Below are positions 42,379 through 51,366 of a stretch of 64,000 bases of DNA, in pieces. Under the pieces are notes generated by a model. The model saw only the letters and a program-made list of their open reading frames with translations. It was not told the origin of the DNA and ran no database searches. The stretch is taken from positions 1 through 64,000 of the forward strand of contig JACPRZ010000021.1 of the NCBI GenBank assembly GCA_016193485.1, given 5' to 3'. How positions within the stretch are numbered: the first letter of the stretch is position 1; every line of letters begins with the position of its first letter. The DNA comes from Bacteroidota bacterium. GTDB lineage: Bacteria; Bacteroidota; Bacteroidia; JACPRZ01. The translations under genes and the position numbers were made by a program.

Positions 42379-43716
42379 ATGTCCGAAATTAACCTCATCC
42401 TTCCAAAAATGGGAGAAAGCGTTTTTGAAGCCACTATTGTAAAATGGCATAAGAACGAAGGCGACCGCGTGGAAAGGGATGAAACCGTCCTTGAGATCGC
42501 TACCGATAAGGTGGATTCAGAGATTCCTTCACCATCTGCCGGCTATCTGGCAAAAAAGTTATGCAAAGAGGGAGATGTTGTAAAAGTTGGGACAGTAATT
42601 GCTGTGATTTCTTCGGAATTAACTACTGGTGAATCCCTTTTATCAGGATCTGACATTCCTGATCAAAGATCGAAAGAAGTTTTATCCGGTAACGGAAAAG
42701 AACCGGTAATGGAAGAACCTGTTATAACAGGAAATCCGGTATTGCAGGCAATTCCGCGTCTCTCTCCTTCCGGTAAATTTTATTCTCCGCTGGTACGCAA
42801 TATTGCAAAACAGGAAGGTGTTTCGGTTGTGGAATTGAAAACAATTACAGGTACCGGTTCCAACGGCAGGGTGTCGAAAACCGACATCCTTAACTATCTT
42901 GATGAAAAGAAGAAAAAAAGAGACCCGGATACTCTTTTATCAACATTGACTGAAACTGAATCATCCGGTGTAATTCCTTCCCCTTCCCCTTTATTTATGC
43001 CTTCACCTTCCGATGAAATCATAGAAATGGATCGGATGAGGAAGATGATTGCCGATCACATGGTGATGTCAAAGCGCACTTCACCGCATGTGACTTCGTT
43101 TGTTGAAGCCGATGTAACGGGTTTGGTACAATGGAGAGAAAAAGTGAAAAATGATTTTGAAAAAAAGTATAGCGAAAAACTGACATATACTCCTCTTTTC
43201 GTTGATGCGATCATTAAAAGCATCCGCGATTTCCCGATGATCAACTCTTCGGTAGATGGAATAAGAATCATTATCCGGAAAAATATTAACATCGGCATGG
43301 CTACAGCCCTGCCCAGCGGTAATCTTATCGTGCCGGTAATCCACAATGCCGATCATTACAATCTCCGGGGCCTGACTGCAAAAGTAAATGATCTGGCGCG
43401 CAGGTCAAGGGAGAATAAACTCGTTCCGGATGAAGTACAGGGGGGGACTTTCACCCTGACCAATGTGGGGACGTTCGGTAACGTGATGGGAACACCCATC
43501 ATCAGCCAGCCGCAGGCGGCAATACTGGCTACCGGTGTCATTCGTAAAAAACCTGCTGTTATTGAAACACCATCGGGAGATACCATCGGTATCCGGCACA
43601 TGATGTTTTTATCCCTCTCTTATGATCACCGCATAATTGACGGAGCGCTTGGCGGGAGTTTTGTGAGAAGAGTTGCCGATTACCTTGAGAAGTTTGACAT
43701 CACAATGAATATATGA
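42379..43716 (+). CDS. 2-oxo acid dehydrogenase E2 (dihydrolipoamide acyltransferase)
   Basis: 445 aa from the ATG at 42379. Lipoyl domain with the modified K44 in EIATDKVDSEIP; peripheral-subunit-binding domain at 135-174 (SPLVRNIAKQEGVSVVEL); catalytic CAT domain ending in SLSYDHRIIDGALGG, with H417 and D421. These swing acyl groups from E1 to CoA. One lipoyl domain and the Bacteroidota context favour the branched-chain 2-oxo acid or 2-oxoglutarate complex over pyruvate, but no E1 or E3 gene is beside it. The upstream open frame (from 42304) crosses a palindrome and is not part of the protein. Confidence 0.9.
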   Translation: MSEINLILPKMGESVFEATIVKWHKNEGDRVERDETVLEIATDKVDSEIPSPSAGYLAKKLCKEGDVVKVGTVIAVISSELTTGESLLSGSDIPDQRSKEVLSGNGKEPVMEEPVITGNPVLQAIPRLSPSGKFYSPLVRNIAKQEGVSVVELKTITGTGSNGRVSKTDILNYLDEKKKKRDPDTLLSTLTETESSGVIPSPSPLFMPSPSDEIIEMDRMRKMIADHMVMSKRTSPHVTSFVEADVTGLVQWREKVKNDFEKKYSEKLTYTPLFVDAIIKSIRDFPMINSSVDGIRIIIRKNINIGMATALPSGNLIVPVIHNADHYNLRGLTAKVNDLARRSRENKLVPDEVQGGTFTLTNVGTFGNVMGTPIISQPQAAILATGVIRKKPAVIETPSGDTIGIRHMMFLSLSYDHRIIDGALGGSFVRRVADYLEKFDITMNI

Positions 43717-43752
43717 GATGCCGGATTTCAGATTTTTATTTATTTCCATAAT

Positions 43753-45741
43753 ATGACCCATTATCTGAGAAAAAAATTTATCGCTTTTCTGGCGATTACG
43801 GTTATTTTTTTTCCACTGGAGTCAATAGGTCAGAAAAAGGGCGACCCGGAATTCAGAAAATATTTCAACGAAGCGCTTGGATTGATGGAGGAGGGCAATT
43901 ATATCAAAGCGCTGCCTCTTCTATTGCGTCTCGACAGCATGGATCCCGCAAATGCTAATGTGAAAAATAAAATCGGATTATGTTATCTTCAATCAACCCT
44001 TGAAAAACAAAAAGCGCTTCCCTATTTTGAAAAAGCGGTTACTGCAGCATCTCCTGAATATCTTGAAGATGATCCTTTTGAAAGAAAAGCGCCTCTTTCA
44101 GTATATTCCGATATAGCACAGGCATACCGCATAAATTACCATTTTGATACCGCAATCGCTTATTATCATAAATACAGCAAGATTGTTAACCCGAAAGATA
44201 AGGCCTCCGTAAAAGAACTGGAAAGACAGATAAGAATTTGCAGGTCTGCTAAAACAGCGGTTGCCAATCCGGTAAAATCAATCATTACAAATCTCGGCTC
44301 TACCGTTAATTCTCCTTTTCCTGACTACAGCCCGGTATTGACTGCCGATGAATCAATGATTATTTTCACATCACGCAGGACAGTTGGAAAAACCGGAAAA
44401 CTGGATGAAACAGGTCAGAACTTTGAAGATATTTATATCTCATACAACAAGGACGGTGAATGGAGCGATGCCGTCCCGATTGATACGGCTATCAATACTC
44501 CGGGACATGAAGCCACAATCGGTTTGTCTATTGATGGCTCATACCTTTTGATATACCGGGATGATGCCGGTGACGGAAATGTTTACCAGAGTTATTTCAA
44601 CGGGGAGCAATGGTCAACACCTGAAAAATTTTCTTCCGGCTTGAATTCCTCTTCGTGGGAAACCCATGCGGTTTACAATGCGGATGGAAATACCGTCTTC
44701 TTCGTGAGTGATCGCCCTGGCGGACTGGGCGGCAGGGATATTTACCGCATTAAGCGGATGTCCTCAGGGGAATGGTCGCTGCCGCTGAATCTCGGTCCAT
44801 GCGTAAATACACCCTATGACGAAGATGCTCCCTACCTTCACCCTGACGGTTATACGCTTTATTTTGCTTCCTGCGGGCACAGTTCAATTGGCGGGTTTGA
44901 TATTTTCTCTACAAACATCAACCAGGAAGACGACAAATGTACCCCCCCCGTGAATGTCGGATATCCCATCAACACTCCTGATGATGATGTTTTCTATGTT
45001 GTTTCTACGGATGGTAAGCGCGCCTATTACTCATCCATAAAAAAAGGCGGTTTTGGCGATAAGGACATCTACCTCATTTCACTCCCTGAAGCCGAAGAAA
45101 AAAATCTTGCATTGATAAAGGGCGTTTTTACCGATCTCACCGGTGTTGTTCCTGAAGACGCCACTATTACCGTAACGGATAATGAAACAGGTGAAATTAT
45201 CGGGGTTTACCGTCCGAATCCTAAAACGGGGAAATACCTGTTTATTCTGCCCCAGGGGAGGAATTTCAATGTAACATTCGAAGCGCAGGGCTTGCTGTTT
45301 CATAGCGAAAATCTTGAGATTCCCACCGGCAGCGCTTATTCTGAAATCGAGAAACCCGTAGAACTCAAACCGCTGAAGGCAGGTGCCGCTACAACTCTGA
45401 ATAATTTGTTTTTTGAATCCGGTAAGGCAACAATTCGTTTTGAATCCACCGTTGAACTTGAACGGGTACTGAAAATGATGAAAGAGAATCCGACCGTAAA
45501 AATTGAAATATCAGGACATACTGATTCAAAGGGGTCTGATGATTACAATATGAATTTATCGCAACAGCGTGCCGCTGCAGTTGTAAAATATCTCTCCGAT
45601 AAAGGAATTGAACCGGCACGGATTGTTCCAAAGGGCTACGGAGAAACAAATCCCGTTGCTCCAAATGCCAATCCTGACGGAAGTGAAAACCCTGACGGAA
45701 TGGCCAAAAACAGGAGAATTGAAATGAAAATTCTTGAATAA
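43753..45741 (+). CDS. PorE-like TPR/PD40/OmpA protein (paralogue 1)
   Basis: 662 aa. Signal peptide (FIAFLAITVIFFPLESIG), TPR-like region (about 30-150), a WD40-like PD40 beta-propeller (NSPFPDYSPVLTADESMIIF, VFFVSDRPGGLGGRDIYRIK, ASCGHSSIGGFDIFSTN), a carboxypeptidase-regulatory-like domain (DATITVTDNETGEIIGVYRP) and an intact OmpA domain: NLFFESGKATIRFES, EISGHTDSKGSDDYNMNLSQ with QRAAAVVKYL, and NRRIEMKILE. This is the layout of PorE, a peptidoglycan-anchored T9SS component. Whether it is the T9SS PorE or a relative is uncertain. A C8 tract (44942-44949) lies in the PD40 part. Confidence 0.85.
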   Translation: MTHYLRKKFIAFLAITVIFFPLESIGQKKGDPEFRKYFNEALGLMEEGNYIKALPLLLRLDSMDPANANVKNKIGLCYLQSTLEKQKALPYFEKAVTAASPEYLEDDPFERKAPLSVYSDIAQAYRINYHFDTAIAYYHKYSKIVNPKDKASVKELERQIRICRSAKTAVANPVKSIITNLGSTVNSPFPDYSPVLTADESMIIFTSRRTVGKTGKLDETGQNFEDIYISYNKDGEWSDAVPIDTAINTPGHEATIGLSIDGSYLLIYRDDAGDGNVYQSYFNGEQWSTPEKFSSGLNSSSWETHAVYNADGNTVFFVSDRPGGLGGRDIYRIKRMSSGEWSLPLNLGPCVNTPYDEDAPYLHPDGYTLYFASCGHSSIGGFDIFSTNINQEDDKCTPPVNVGYPINTPDDDVFYVVSTDGKRAYYSSIKKGGFGDKDIYLISLPEAEEKNLALIKGVFTDLTGVVPEDATITVTDNETGEIIGVYRPNPKTGKYLFILPQGRNFNVTFEAQGLLFHSENLEIPTGSAYSEIEKPVELKPLKAGAATTLNNLFFESGKATIRFESTVELERVLKMMKENPTVKIEISGHTDSKGSDDYNMNLSQQRAAAVVKYLSDKGIEPARIVPKGYGETNPVAPNANPDGSENPDGMAKNRRIEMKILE

Positions 45742-45749
45742 TTTTACTC

Positions 45750-47873
45750 ATGCAAACAAGATTGTTACCTGTTTTATATAGTATATTTCTGTTCCCGCTT
45801 ATTTTTTCTGAATTCTTTATTTCAGCAGCCGTTGCCCAGGATAAAGAAGATAATTTCCGGTCTCTTTTTACTGAGGCGGGATACCATGTCGAGTATAAAA
45901 ATTTTTCCCTTGCACTGCCGGTTTACCTGAAAATGGATTCCATCAAACCCGGTAACGCCAATGTCAAATACAGGATCGGCCTTTGTTATCTTAATTCTAC
46001 GAGTGAAAAAGCAAAAGCCGTTCCATGGCTGCAGGAAGCCATAAAGAAAATTTCACGTGATTATGATGATTTGTCCTTTATGGAAGTAAATGCTCCCTAT
46101 GATGCTGTGCTTCTGCTCGCAAAAGCGTATCACCTGAGTGTTCAACTTGATTCAGCAATCTCTACGGCAAAATATTTTAAATCGTTTATTCATAAAAAAC
46201 ATTATAAGCAGGCGGAAGCAGACCAGTTAATCATGATGTGCGGTAATGCAAAAGAATTAATGCAGGAACCTATTGCTGTGGAGATTGAGAATCTTGGCGA
46301 TTCAATTAACTCACCTTTTCCTGATTACGCACCTGTAATTACTGCTGATGAATCTGTCGTGATTTTCACATCGCGCAGAGATAATACCACCGGTGGAACC
46401 ACTGAAATTGACGGAAGTTATATGGAAGATGTTTATTCTTCGGCAAGTGAGTTTGGTGCGTGGACGAATGCCAGGCCCATTGGCGCAAGTATTAATACGA
46501 TTGACCATGATGCTGCTATCGGGTTATCCTACGATGGCCAGATTCTCTTTTTATATAAGGATGATGACGGTGATGGGAATATCTATCAGAGCGATCTTAT
46601 GGGAGATATTTGGACAGTACCCGAAAAATTAGGCGCTACCGTTAACAGCCCGGCTTGGGAAACGCATGCATCCTTATCTGCTGACGGCCAGACACTCTAT
46701 TTTGTAAGCGATAGAAAAGACGGTTTTGGCGGACGCGATATTTACCGCGTTAAAAAAATGCCTGATGGCCAGTGGTCTGAAGCGCTCAATCTGGGTCCCG
46801 TAATAAATACTGTTTTTGATGAAGATGCCCCGTTTATCCATCCCGATGAAATAACACTTTACTTCAGTTCAAAAGGACATAAGACCATGGGGGGATTTGA
46901 TATTTTCTATACTGAAATTCAGGGTGACGGACAGTGGTCACAGCCCAAAAATATCGGTTACCCGATCAACACCGTTGATGATGACATATACCTTGTATTA
47001 TCGGCTAACGGACAAAAGGCATACTTTTCTTCGGTGCGGGAAAAGGGATTTGGTGAAAAAGATATTTACAAAGCGACCTTTACCGTAAAAGAAGCCACAA
47101 AACTTACTGTGATGCGCGGTTTTATGCAAACTACAGATGAACATGGAAATCCTTTGGATGTTCAGGTGGTTGTCACTAATAAAACAACAAAAGAGGAACT
47201 GACCTACAGACCCAATTCCAAAACCGGAAAATACCTGATAATTCTTCAACCGGGTGCAGAATACGACATTTCATATTTTACCGGAGGAATGAAAGTTTAT
47301 AACGAGGATCTCATTATTCCTGAGGAATCGGATTACAGGTTAATTGAAAAACCAATTGACCTGCGTCCGCTGAGTTATGCGGGAGAATTGTTAGATGAAA
47401 AAAAACAATATGAAAATAAATTAAAGGAGAAGGAAGTGGAGAAGGAAAAAGAAAAAATATCATCATCAGATGAATTTATTGTTAAGGCAATCAAAGAGAT
47501 TAAACCCTACCAGCAGTTTTTCGGTTATAATATGAAGGATATTGATACAGTTTCGCAACCATTTACATCGTTTGCCGACAAACTGGTTGAGATCACCAAA
47601 AGCGGTGGGAAATTCTCAATCCATGTTGAAGCAAGTGCATCAAAAGTGCCGTCAGCCACTTATAAATCCAATCACACCCTTGCAAAAATTCGCGCAGGGG
47701 TGACCAAAAACACTCTTTCAAACTATCTGAAGAGAGCCGGCATAGATGCCGAAGGAATAACTATGACAATTGATGCAAAAGTCCAGGGACCTGAATACAA
47801 ACGGGGAACTGCCGGCAATAAGGAACTGTATGAAAAATATCAGTATGTAAAAATTATTCCTGCAGTAAAGTGA
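45750..47873 (+). CDS. PorE-like TPR/PD40 protein with divergent OmpA domain (paralogue 2)
   Basis: 707 aa; a tandem duplicate of the previous gene, starting 9 nt after its stop. Signal peptide, TPR-like region (KPGNANVKYRIGLCYLNSTS), PD40 propeller (INSPFPDYAPVITADESVVI, YFVSDRKDGFGGRDIYRVKK) and regulatory-like domain are all recognisable. A charged coiled segment (KKQYENKLKEKEVEKEKEK) then leads to an altered C-terminal OmpA-like domain, in which EASASKVPS replaces the GHTDSxG motif and NHTLAKIRA keeps only part of NxxLSxxRA. It has therefore probably lost meso-DAP binding. It may pair with paralogue 1 in one complex. Confidence 0.83.
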   Translation: MQTRLLPVLYSIFLFPLIFSEFFISAAVAQDKEDNFRSLFTEAGYHVEYKNFSLALPVYLKMDSIKPGNANVKYRIGLCYLNSTSEKAKAVPWLQEAIKKISRDYDDLSFMEVNAPYDAVLLLAKAYHLSVQLDSAISTAKYFKSFIHKKHYKQAEADQLIMMCGNAKELMQEPIAVEIENLGDSINSPFPDYAPVITADESVVIFTSRRDNTTGGTTEIDGSYMEDVYSSASEFGAWTNARPIGASINTIDHDAAIGLSYDGQILFLYKDDDGDGNIYQSDLMGDIWTVPEKLGATVNSPAWETHASLSADGQTLYFVSDRKDGFGGRDIYRVKKMPDGQWSEALNLGPVINTVFDEDAPFIHPDEITLYFSSKGHKTMGGFDIFYTEIQGDGQWSQPKNIGYPINTVDDDIYLVLSANGQKAYFSSVREKGFGEKDIYKATFTVKEATKLTVMRGFMQTTDEHGNPLDVQVVVTNKTTKEELTYRPNSKTGKYLIILQPGAEYDISYFTGGMKVYNEDLIIPEESDYRLIEKPIDLRPLSYAGELLDEKKQYENKLKEKEVEKEKEKISSSDEFIVKAIKEIKPYQQFFGYNMKDIDTVSQPFTSFADKLVEITKSGGKFSIHVEASASKVPSATYKSNHTLAKIRAGVTKNTLSNYLKRAGIDAEGITMTIDAKVQGPEYKRGTAGNKELYEKYQYVKIIPAVK

Positions 47874-47898
47874 CCGGCATCGTGGATCCGAAGAAAAT

Positions 47899-48372
47899 CT
47901 ACCGGAGTTTGGCGATAACTGAAATTTCCACCCGTGCATCCTTTGGCAGGCGGTCAACCTGAACGGTTTCCCTGGCCGGATATTTACTTTCGAAATAACT
48001 TCCGTAAACCTTATTCACTTCAGAGAAATTATTAAGATCGGTGAGGTAGATGGTGGATTTTACCACGTCTGTAAAATCTAACCCTGCAGCGGTCAATATG
48101 GCGCGGATATTTTCAAGGACTTGTTTTGTTTCCTCTTCAATTGATTTTTGGTCCATATTACCGGAAGCCGGGTCTAACCCGATCTGCCCCGATACAAATA
48201 AAAACCCGTTCGCTTCAACCGCCTGGCTGTAAGGACCGATTGGCGCAGGCGCATCTTTTGTTGTAATTATTTTTTTCATCGTAATTGAATCTGTTGCTGA
48301 TTGTGCTTTACCTGTCAACCATCCTGAACAAAGGACGAAAGTAAAGTAATATCCGATAAGGAATTGTTTCAT
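47899..48372 (-). CDS. exported RidA family protein
   Basis: 157 aa from the ATG at 48372, which gives a signal peptide (FLIGYYFTFVLCSGWLTGKA) before a complete RidA domain: APAPIGPYSQAVEANGFLFV, GQIGLDPASGNM, VVKSTIYLTDLNNFSEVN, and PARETVQVDRLPKDARVEIS with the substrate-binding Arg. RidA deaminates reactive enamines in the cytoplasm, so a periplasmic form is unusual. If translation starts at the internal ATG at 48276 the protein would be cytoplasmic and of the usual 125-aa size. It lies downstream of lptD on the same strand. Confidence 0.85.
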   Translation of the reverse strand: MKQFLIGYYFTFVLCSGWLTGKAQSATDSITMKKIITTKDAPAPIGPYSQAVEANGFLFVSGQIGLDPASGNMDQKSIEEETKQVLENIRAILTAAGLDFTDVVKSTIYLTDLNNFSEVNKVYGSYFESKYPARETVQVDRLPKDARVEISVIAKLR

Positions 48373-48393
48373 TTTCCCGTTTATTATTAAATT

Positions 48394-48451
48394 TATACTG
48401 ACGGAATTTGACCCTGACGAGTAATCTGTCAGGGTCAAATTCATCAGTATA
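48394..48451. repeat. 58-bp TATACTGAC palindrome
   Basis: TATACTGACGGAATTTGACC, then CTGACGAGTAATCTGTCAG, then GGTCAAATTCATCAGTATA. It is a near-perfect palindrome and nearly identical, inverted, to 31484-31539. It lies between ridA and lptD and could also end the lptD transcript. Confidence 0.78.
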
Positions 48452-48519
48452 TTACAGTTGAAATAATTGTCTCCTATTAACTATTTACTATTTACTGCGC
48501 ACATACCACTGCCCACTGC

Positions 48520-51144
48520 TCATTGATAATCATACCAATCCTTCTTCCTTTCAATTTTAAGTTCCTGCAATACTGCCGCCTTTACGTGAATATCCAGCAA
48601 ATAACTTTTCATTGTACCGAATGGAACCCAATGGAATTTCATTTCCCAGCAATGAAGGTCGCGGATAATATCAACAGATGTGTAATTTAGTTTCATGGTT
48701 TTAAAATCAAGCCCTGATGAAAAAGTTATTCTCCATTTATTCGTCAGGTTAAGTGTCCCGTCAAATTTAAGGGTCTGGTCAAAGGTTTCATGAAAATAAG
48801 GCCTTGAGTACATGAAAATATAATTTATATTCAATGACCACGGGATATTAAAGGGCAGATACCCGCCTGATCCGAAATCCGTTTTCCCTGTACCGGATCC
48901 ACCGGTTTGTCCGCTGGTATTTTGCGGCTTACCCCGCAAAGTAAAATTAACCGAAATGGTGCCGTTGGTCATGCGTCCGATATTTTTTTTGGTTTCCCAT
49001 TGGAGTTTATTAATCCGCACGCTGTCCGAATCGAGCGTATAAGGGTCAATCTGCCCGGAGAAACTAAGGTTGACAAGATTGGAAAGGTTGGTTCTTCCTG
49101 CTACCGAGAAAGGGGAGAGGTTCATGGAATCAGCAACAAGATTGTATGATGAACTGACGGACAATCCTTCGATCAACTTTATCTTTTTGACAGGGTTGAT
49201 GGTATCGCGCCTCGTTCTCACTTTCATTTCAAGATTGTTGTTAACGGAAAAAAACAAAGCGCCATATTTTCCGCTCTCAGGAGATCCGAAGATTCCCTTT
49301 TCAAAAACAGAGTATTTAAGGGTATTGCCATCCGTATCTTTTTGAACCGTCCGGTAATAGCCCCAAAACGGATCGCTGAAGTCGGGCCGCCATGAAAAAC
49401 CGAATGAGGGTGTAAGAATATGCCTGATCGCATTAACAGGACCATCACCGAAATTGTACATCCCGTAAACCTGCGTGCTCAGGGGCGCTGAAAAATTAAA
49501 GTCGCGGGCGGATTTAAATCCTTTTACCGTATCAGTTATAATGGAACCTGAACTTTCATTCCATCGTTTCACAGATGTCTGTGCGTACCATCTTTCGGTA
49601 TAATTAAAGGAAGGGTTAAAAGTTAAATATTTCAAAACCCTCAAAGAAGTGGAAACCGGAACATTATGTTTTATTCCGTTGGTAAGATATTTATTCCAGG
49701 GAATGGGTTCATCGTAATATCCGGGGTTCTTATCAAGGAAGGTATCATTCATCGTATTTGTTATTATTCCCTCCTCCATTAATTTTTTAAAGATTACCGT
49801 ATCGGGAATGCTGATTTCGTTTCTCATATTCATGGAGTAACCGGTTCGGATATTTTCATACCATGAGGGTGTTCCGATCCGTTTTTTCGACTTAAAAGGA
49901 TTGAAAGAACTTATGGACCATGACAGATCGGGCAGGCGGACAGTAACCGATTGTCTGTCGGAATACTGCGTAAATCCGGTCACAACGGATAGCGAATGTT
50001 TTCCTATGGTTTTACCGAATGTGACAGTAGAACTTATGGTATTGGATAAATGTTCTTCCGGATCATAACTGTTGTACTGCAGGTAATTTCCTGAAACAAA
50101 ATTAATATCTGAACGAAACACCGTGCTGGGCCTTGCTTTGTTGTCTTTATTATGCCGCCAGACGATCTGGAAATCCTTATTAAGGGAATAACCAGGAAAA
50201 TCTTTATCACCGTTTTTCAGGTAGGCATAGTTAATTCCCAGATTGCCTGAGTACCTGTATTTTACCATGTACGGAATGGCCGACTTTAGAGCCCAACTTC
50301 CATTGCTGTAAATATCTCCCAGCAGGGTAAGGTCAAGATAATCGCTTATGCCGAAATAATATCCGCCCTCTTTGAGAAAAAATCCCTTCCCCGGTGATTC
50401 ACCGGGTGCCGGAATGAGCACACCGGAGGATCTTCCCTTTTTAAGCGGAAAAATACCGAACGGCAGGGCAAGGGGGGTGGGTACATCGGCAACTTCAAGA
50501 TATGCGGGACCGGTAACTAATTTGTCATCGGGTATTATTTTCAAACGACCTGAATTAATCGCAAAATGAGGATGTTCATCGGAACATGTGGTGTACCTTC
50601 CGCTTTTAATATATAAAACATCCTCAGGGTCTTTAAAAATCGAATCGCCATGTATAAATCCTTCTCCTTCTTTTGTGATGACATCTTTAACCCTCCCTTT
50701 TTTGGTTTTGAAATTATAGGTCATGTTTTTTGCATTGAACTCCTGGTTACCGTCCGAGAAAACCGGTTTTTCTTTTTCCGTACCGGAGGTGTCAGGATAT
50801 CCCGATGCATAAATAAGATTCTTCTGCAGGTCAAATTCAATGTACCCGGCCTGGAGTTTAATGTCTTTGTAGGTAACCGATGCATCCCCGTAAAGGAACA
50901 CCTTTTGCCGGCCGACATCAAACCTCATTGAATCACGTGAATTATATATTACCTTTGAATCCACGGCATTGGCGGAACGGGGCACTGCAAGAGAACCGGC
51001 ACCTGATGATTTGCTATTGAGGGTGTCGGCAGCGGAAATAGTATCTGGGGGGGGTATTGTGTCAATGGCATTGCCTGAACAATATTCGCAGAAAGGAAAT
51101 ACAAGGGTAAACGGCAAGATCAGAATAATTATTAACCGCGTCAT
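48520..51144 (-). CDS. lptD: LptD-like LPS assembly outer-membrane protein
   Basis: 874 aa from the ATG at 51144. Signal peptide (LIIILILPFTLVFPFCEYCS), an OstA/LptA-like N-terminal domain (GDASVTYKDIKLQAGYIEFD, GNQEFNAKNMTYNFKTKKGR, TTCSDEHPHFAINSGRLKII) and a large C-terminal beta-barrel. LptD inserts LPS into the outer leaflet with LptE. The conserved LALPFGIFPLKKGRSSGVLI transition is present. In Bacteroidota this gene commonly lies near ridA, an amidase and an mlaD gene, as here. A G8 tract (51047-51054) encodes Pro-Pro-Pro near the N terminus. Confidence 0.92.
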   Translation of the reverse strand: MTRLIIILILPFTLVFPFCEYCSGNAIDTIPPPDTISAADTLNSKSSGAGSLAVPRSANAVDSKVIYNSRDSMRFDVGRQKVFLYGDASVTYKDIKLQAGYIEFDLQKNLIYASGYPDTSGTEKEKPVFSDGNQEFNAKNMTYNFKTKKGRVKDVITKEGEGFIHGDSIFKDPEDVLYIKSGRYTTCSDEHPHFAINSGRLKIIPDDKLVTGPAYLEVADVPTPLALPFGIFPLKKGRSSGVLIPAPGESPGKGFFLKEGGYYFGISDYLDLTLLGDIYSNGSWALKSAIPYMVKYRYSGNLGINYAYLKNGDKDFPGYSLNKDFQIVWRHNKDNKARPSTVFRSDINFVSGNYLQYNSYDPEEHLSNTISSTVTFGKTIGKHSLSVVTGFTQYSDRQSVTVRLPDLSWSISSFNPFKSKKRIGTPSWYENIRTGYSMNMRNEISIPDTVIFKKLMEEGIITNTMNDTFLDKNPGYYDEPIPWNKYLTNGIKHNVPVSTSLRVLKYLTFNPSFNYTERWYAQTSVKRWNESSGSIITDTVKGFKSARDFNFSAPLSTQVYGMYNFGDGPVNAIRHILTPSFGFSWRPDFSDPFWGYYRTVQKDTDGNTLKYSVFEKGIFGSPESGKYGALFFSVNNNLEMKVRTRRDTINPVKKIKLIEGLSVSSSYNLVADSMNLSPFSVAGRTNLSNLVNLSFSGQIDPYTLDSDSVRINKLQWETKKNIGRMTNGTISVNFTLRGKPQNTSGQTGGSGTGKTDFGSGGYLPFNIPWSLNINYIFMYSRPYFHETFDQTLKFDGTLNLTNKWRITFSSGLDFKTMKLNYTSVDIIRDLHCWEMKFHWVPFGTMKSYLLDIHVKAAVLQELKIERKKDWYDYQ

Positions 51145-51327
51145 CGGAGGCAATCAAATGAATTTATTTGACAGGAAATCTTCCTGTTTACAGACGGATA
51201 CTACGGAATACCGTTTAAACGCAGCGAAGGTACAAATATGATAATGGCGGCATTTCCCCGTTAAAAATTGTTAAAAACCCGTTTAATAATGTTTAACCTC
51301 ATGCCGGAACCGTTATTTAATTATGCA

Positions 51328-51335
51328 TAATTTTG
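51328..51335 (+). promoter_or_regulatory. -7 element for the amidase gene
   Basis: TAATTTTG, 31 nt before the ATG at 51367, matches TAnnTTTG. Confidence 0.45.
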
Positions 51336-51366
51336 CTTTGCTCGGAATTTGTATTTATTAATAAAT

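Noticed and set aside
48373-48444. Longer start for the RidA protein
   Set aside because: It reads through the 58-bp palindrome and would put residues before a good signal peptide.
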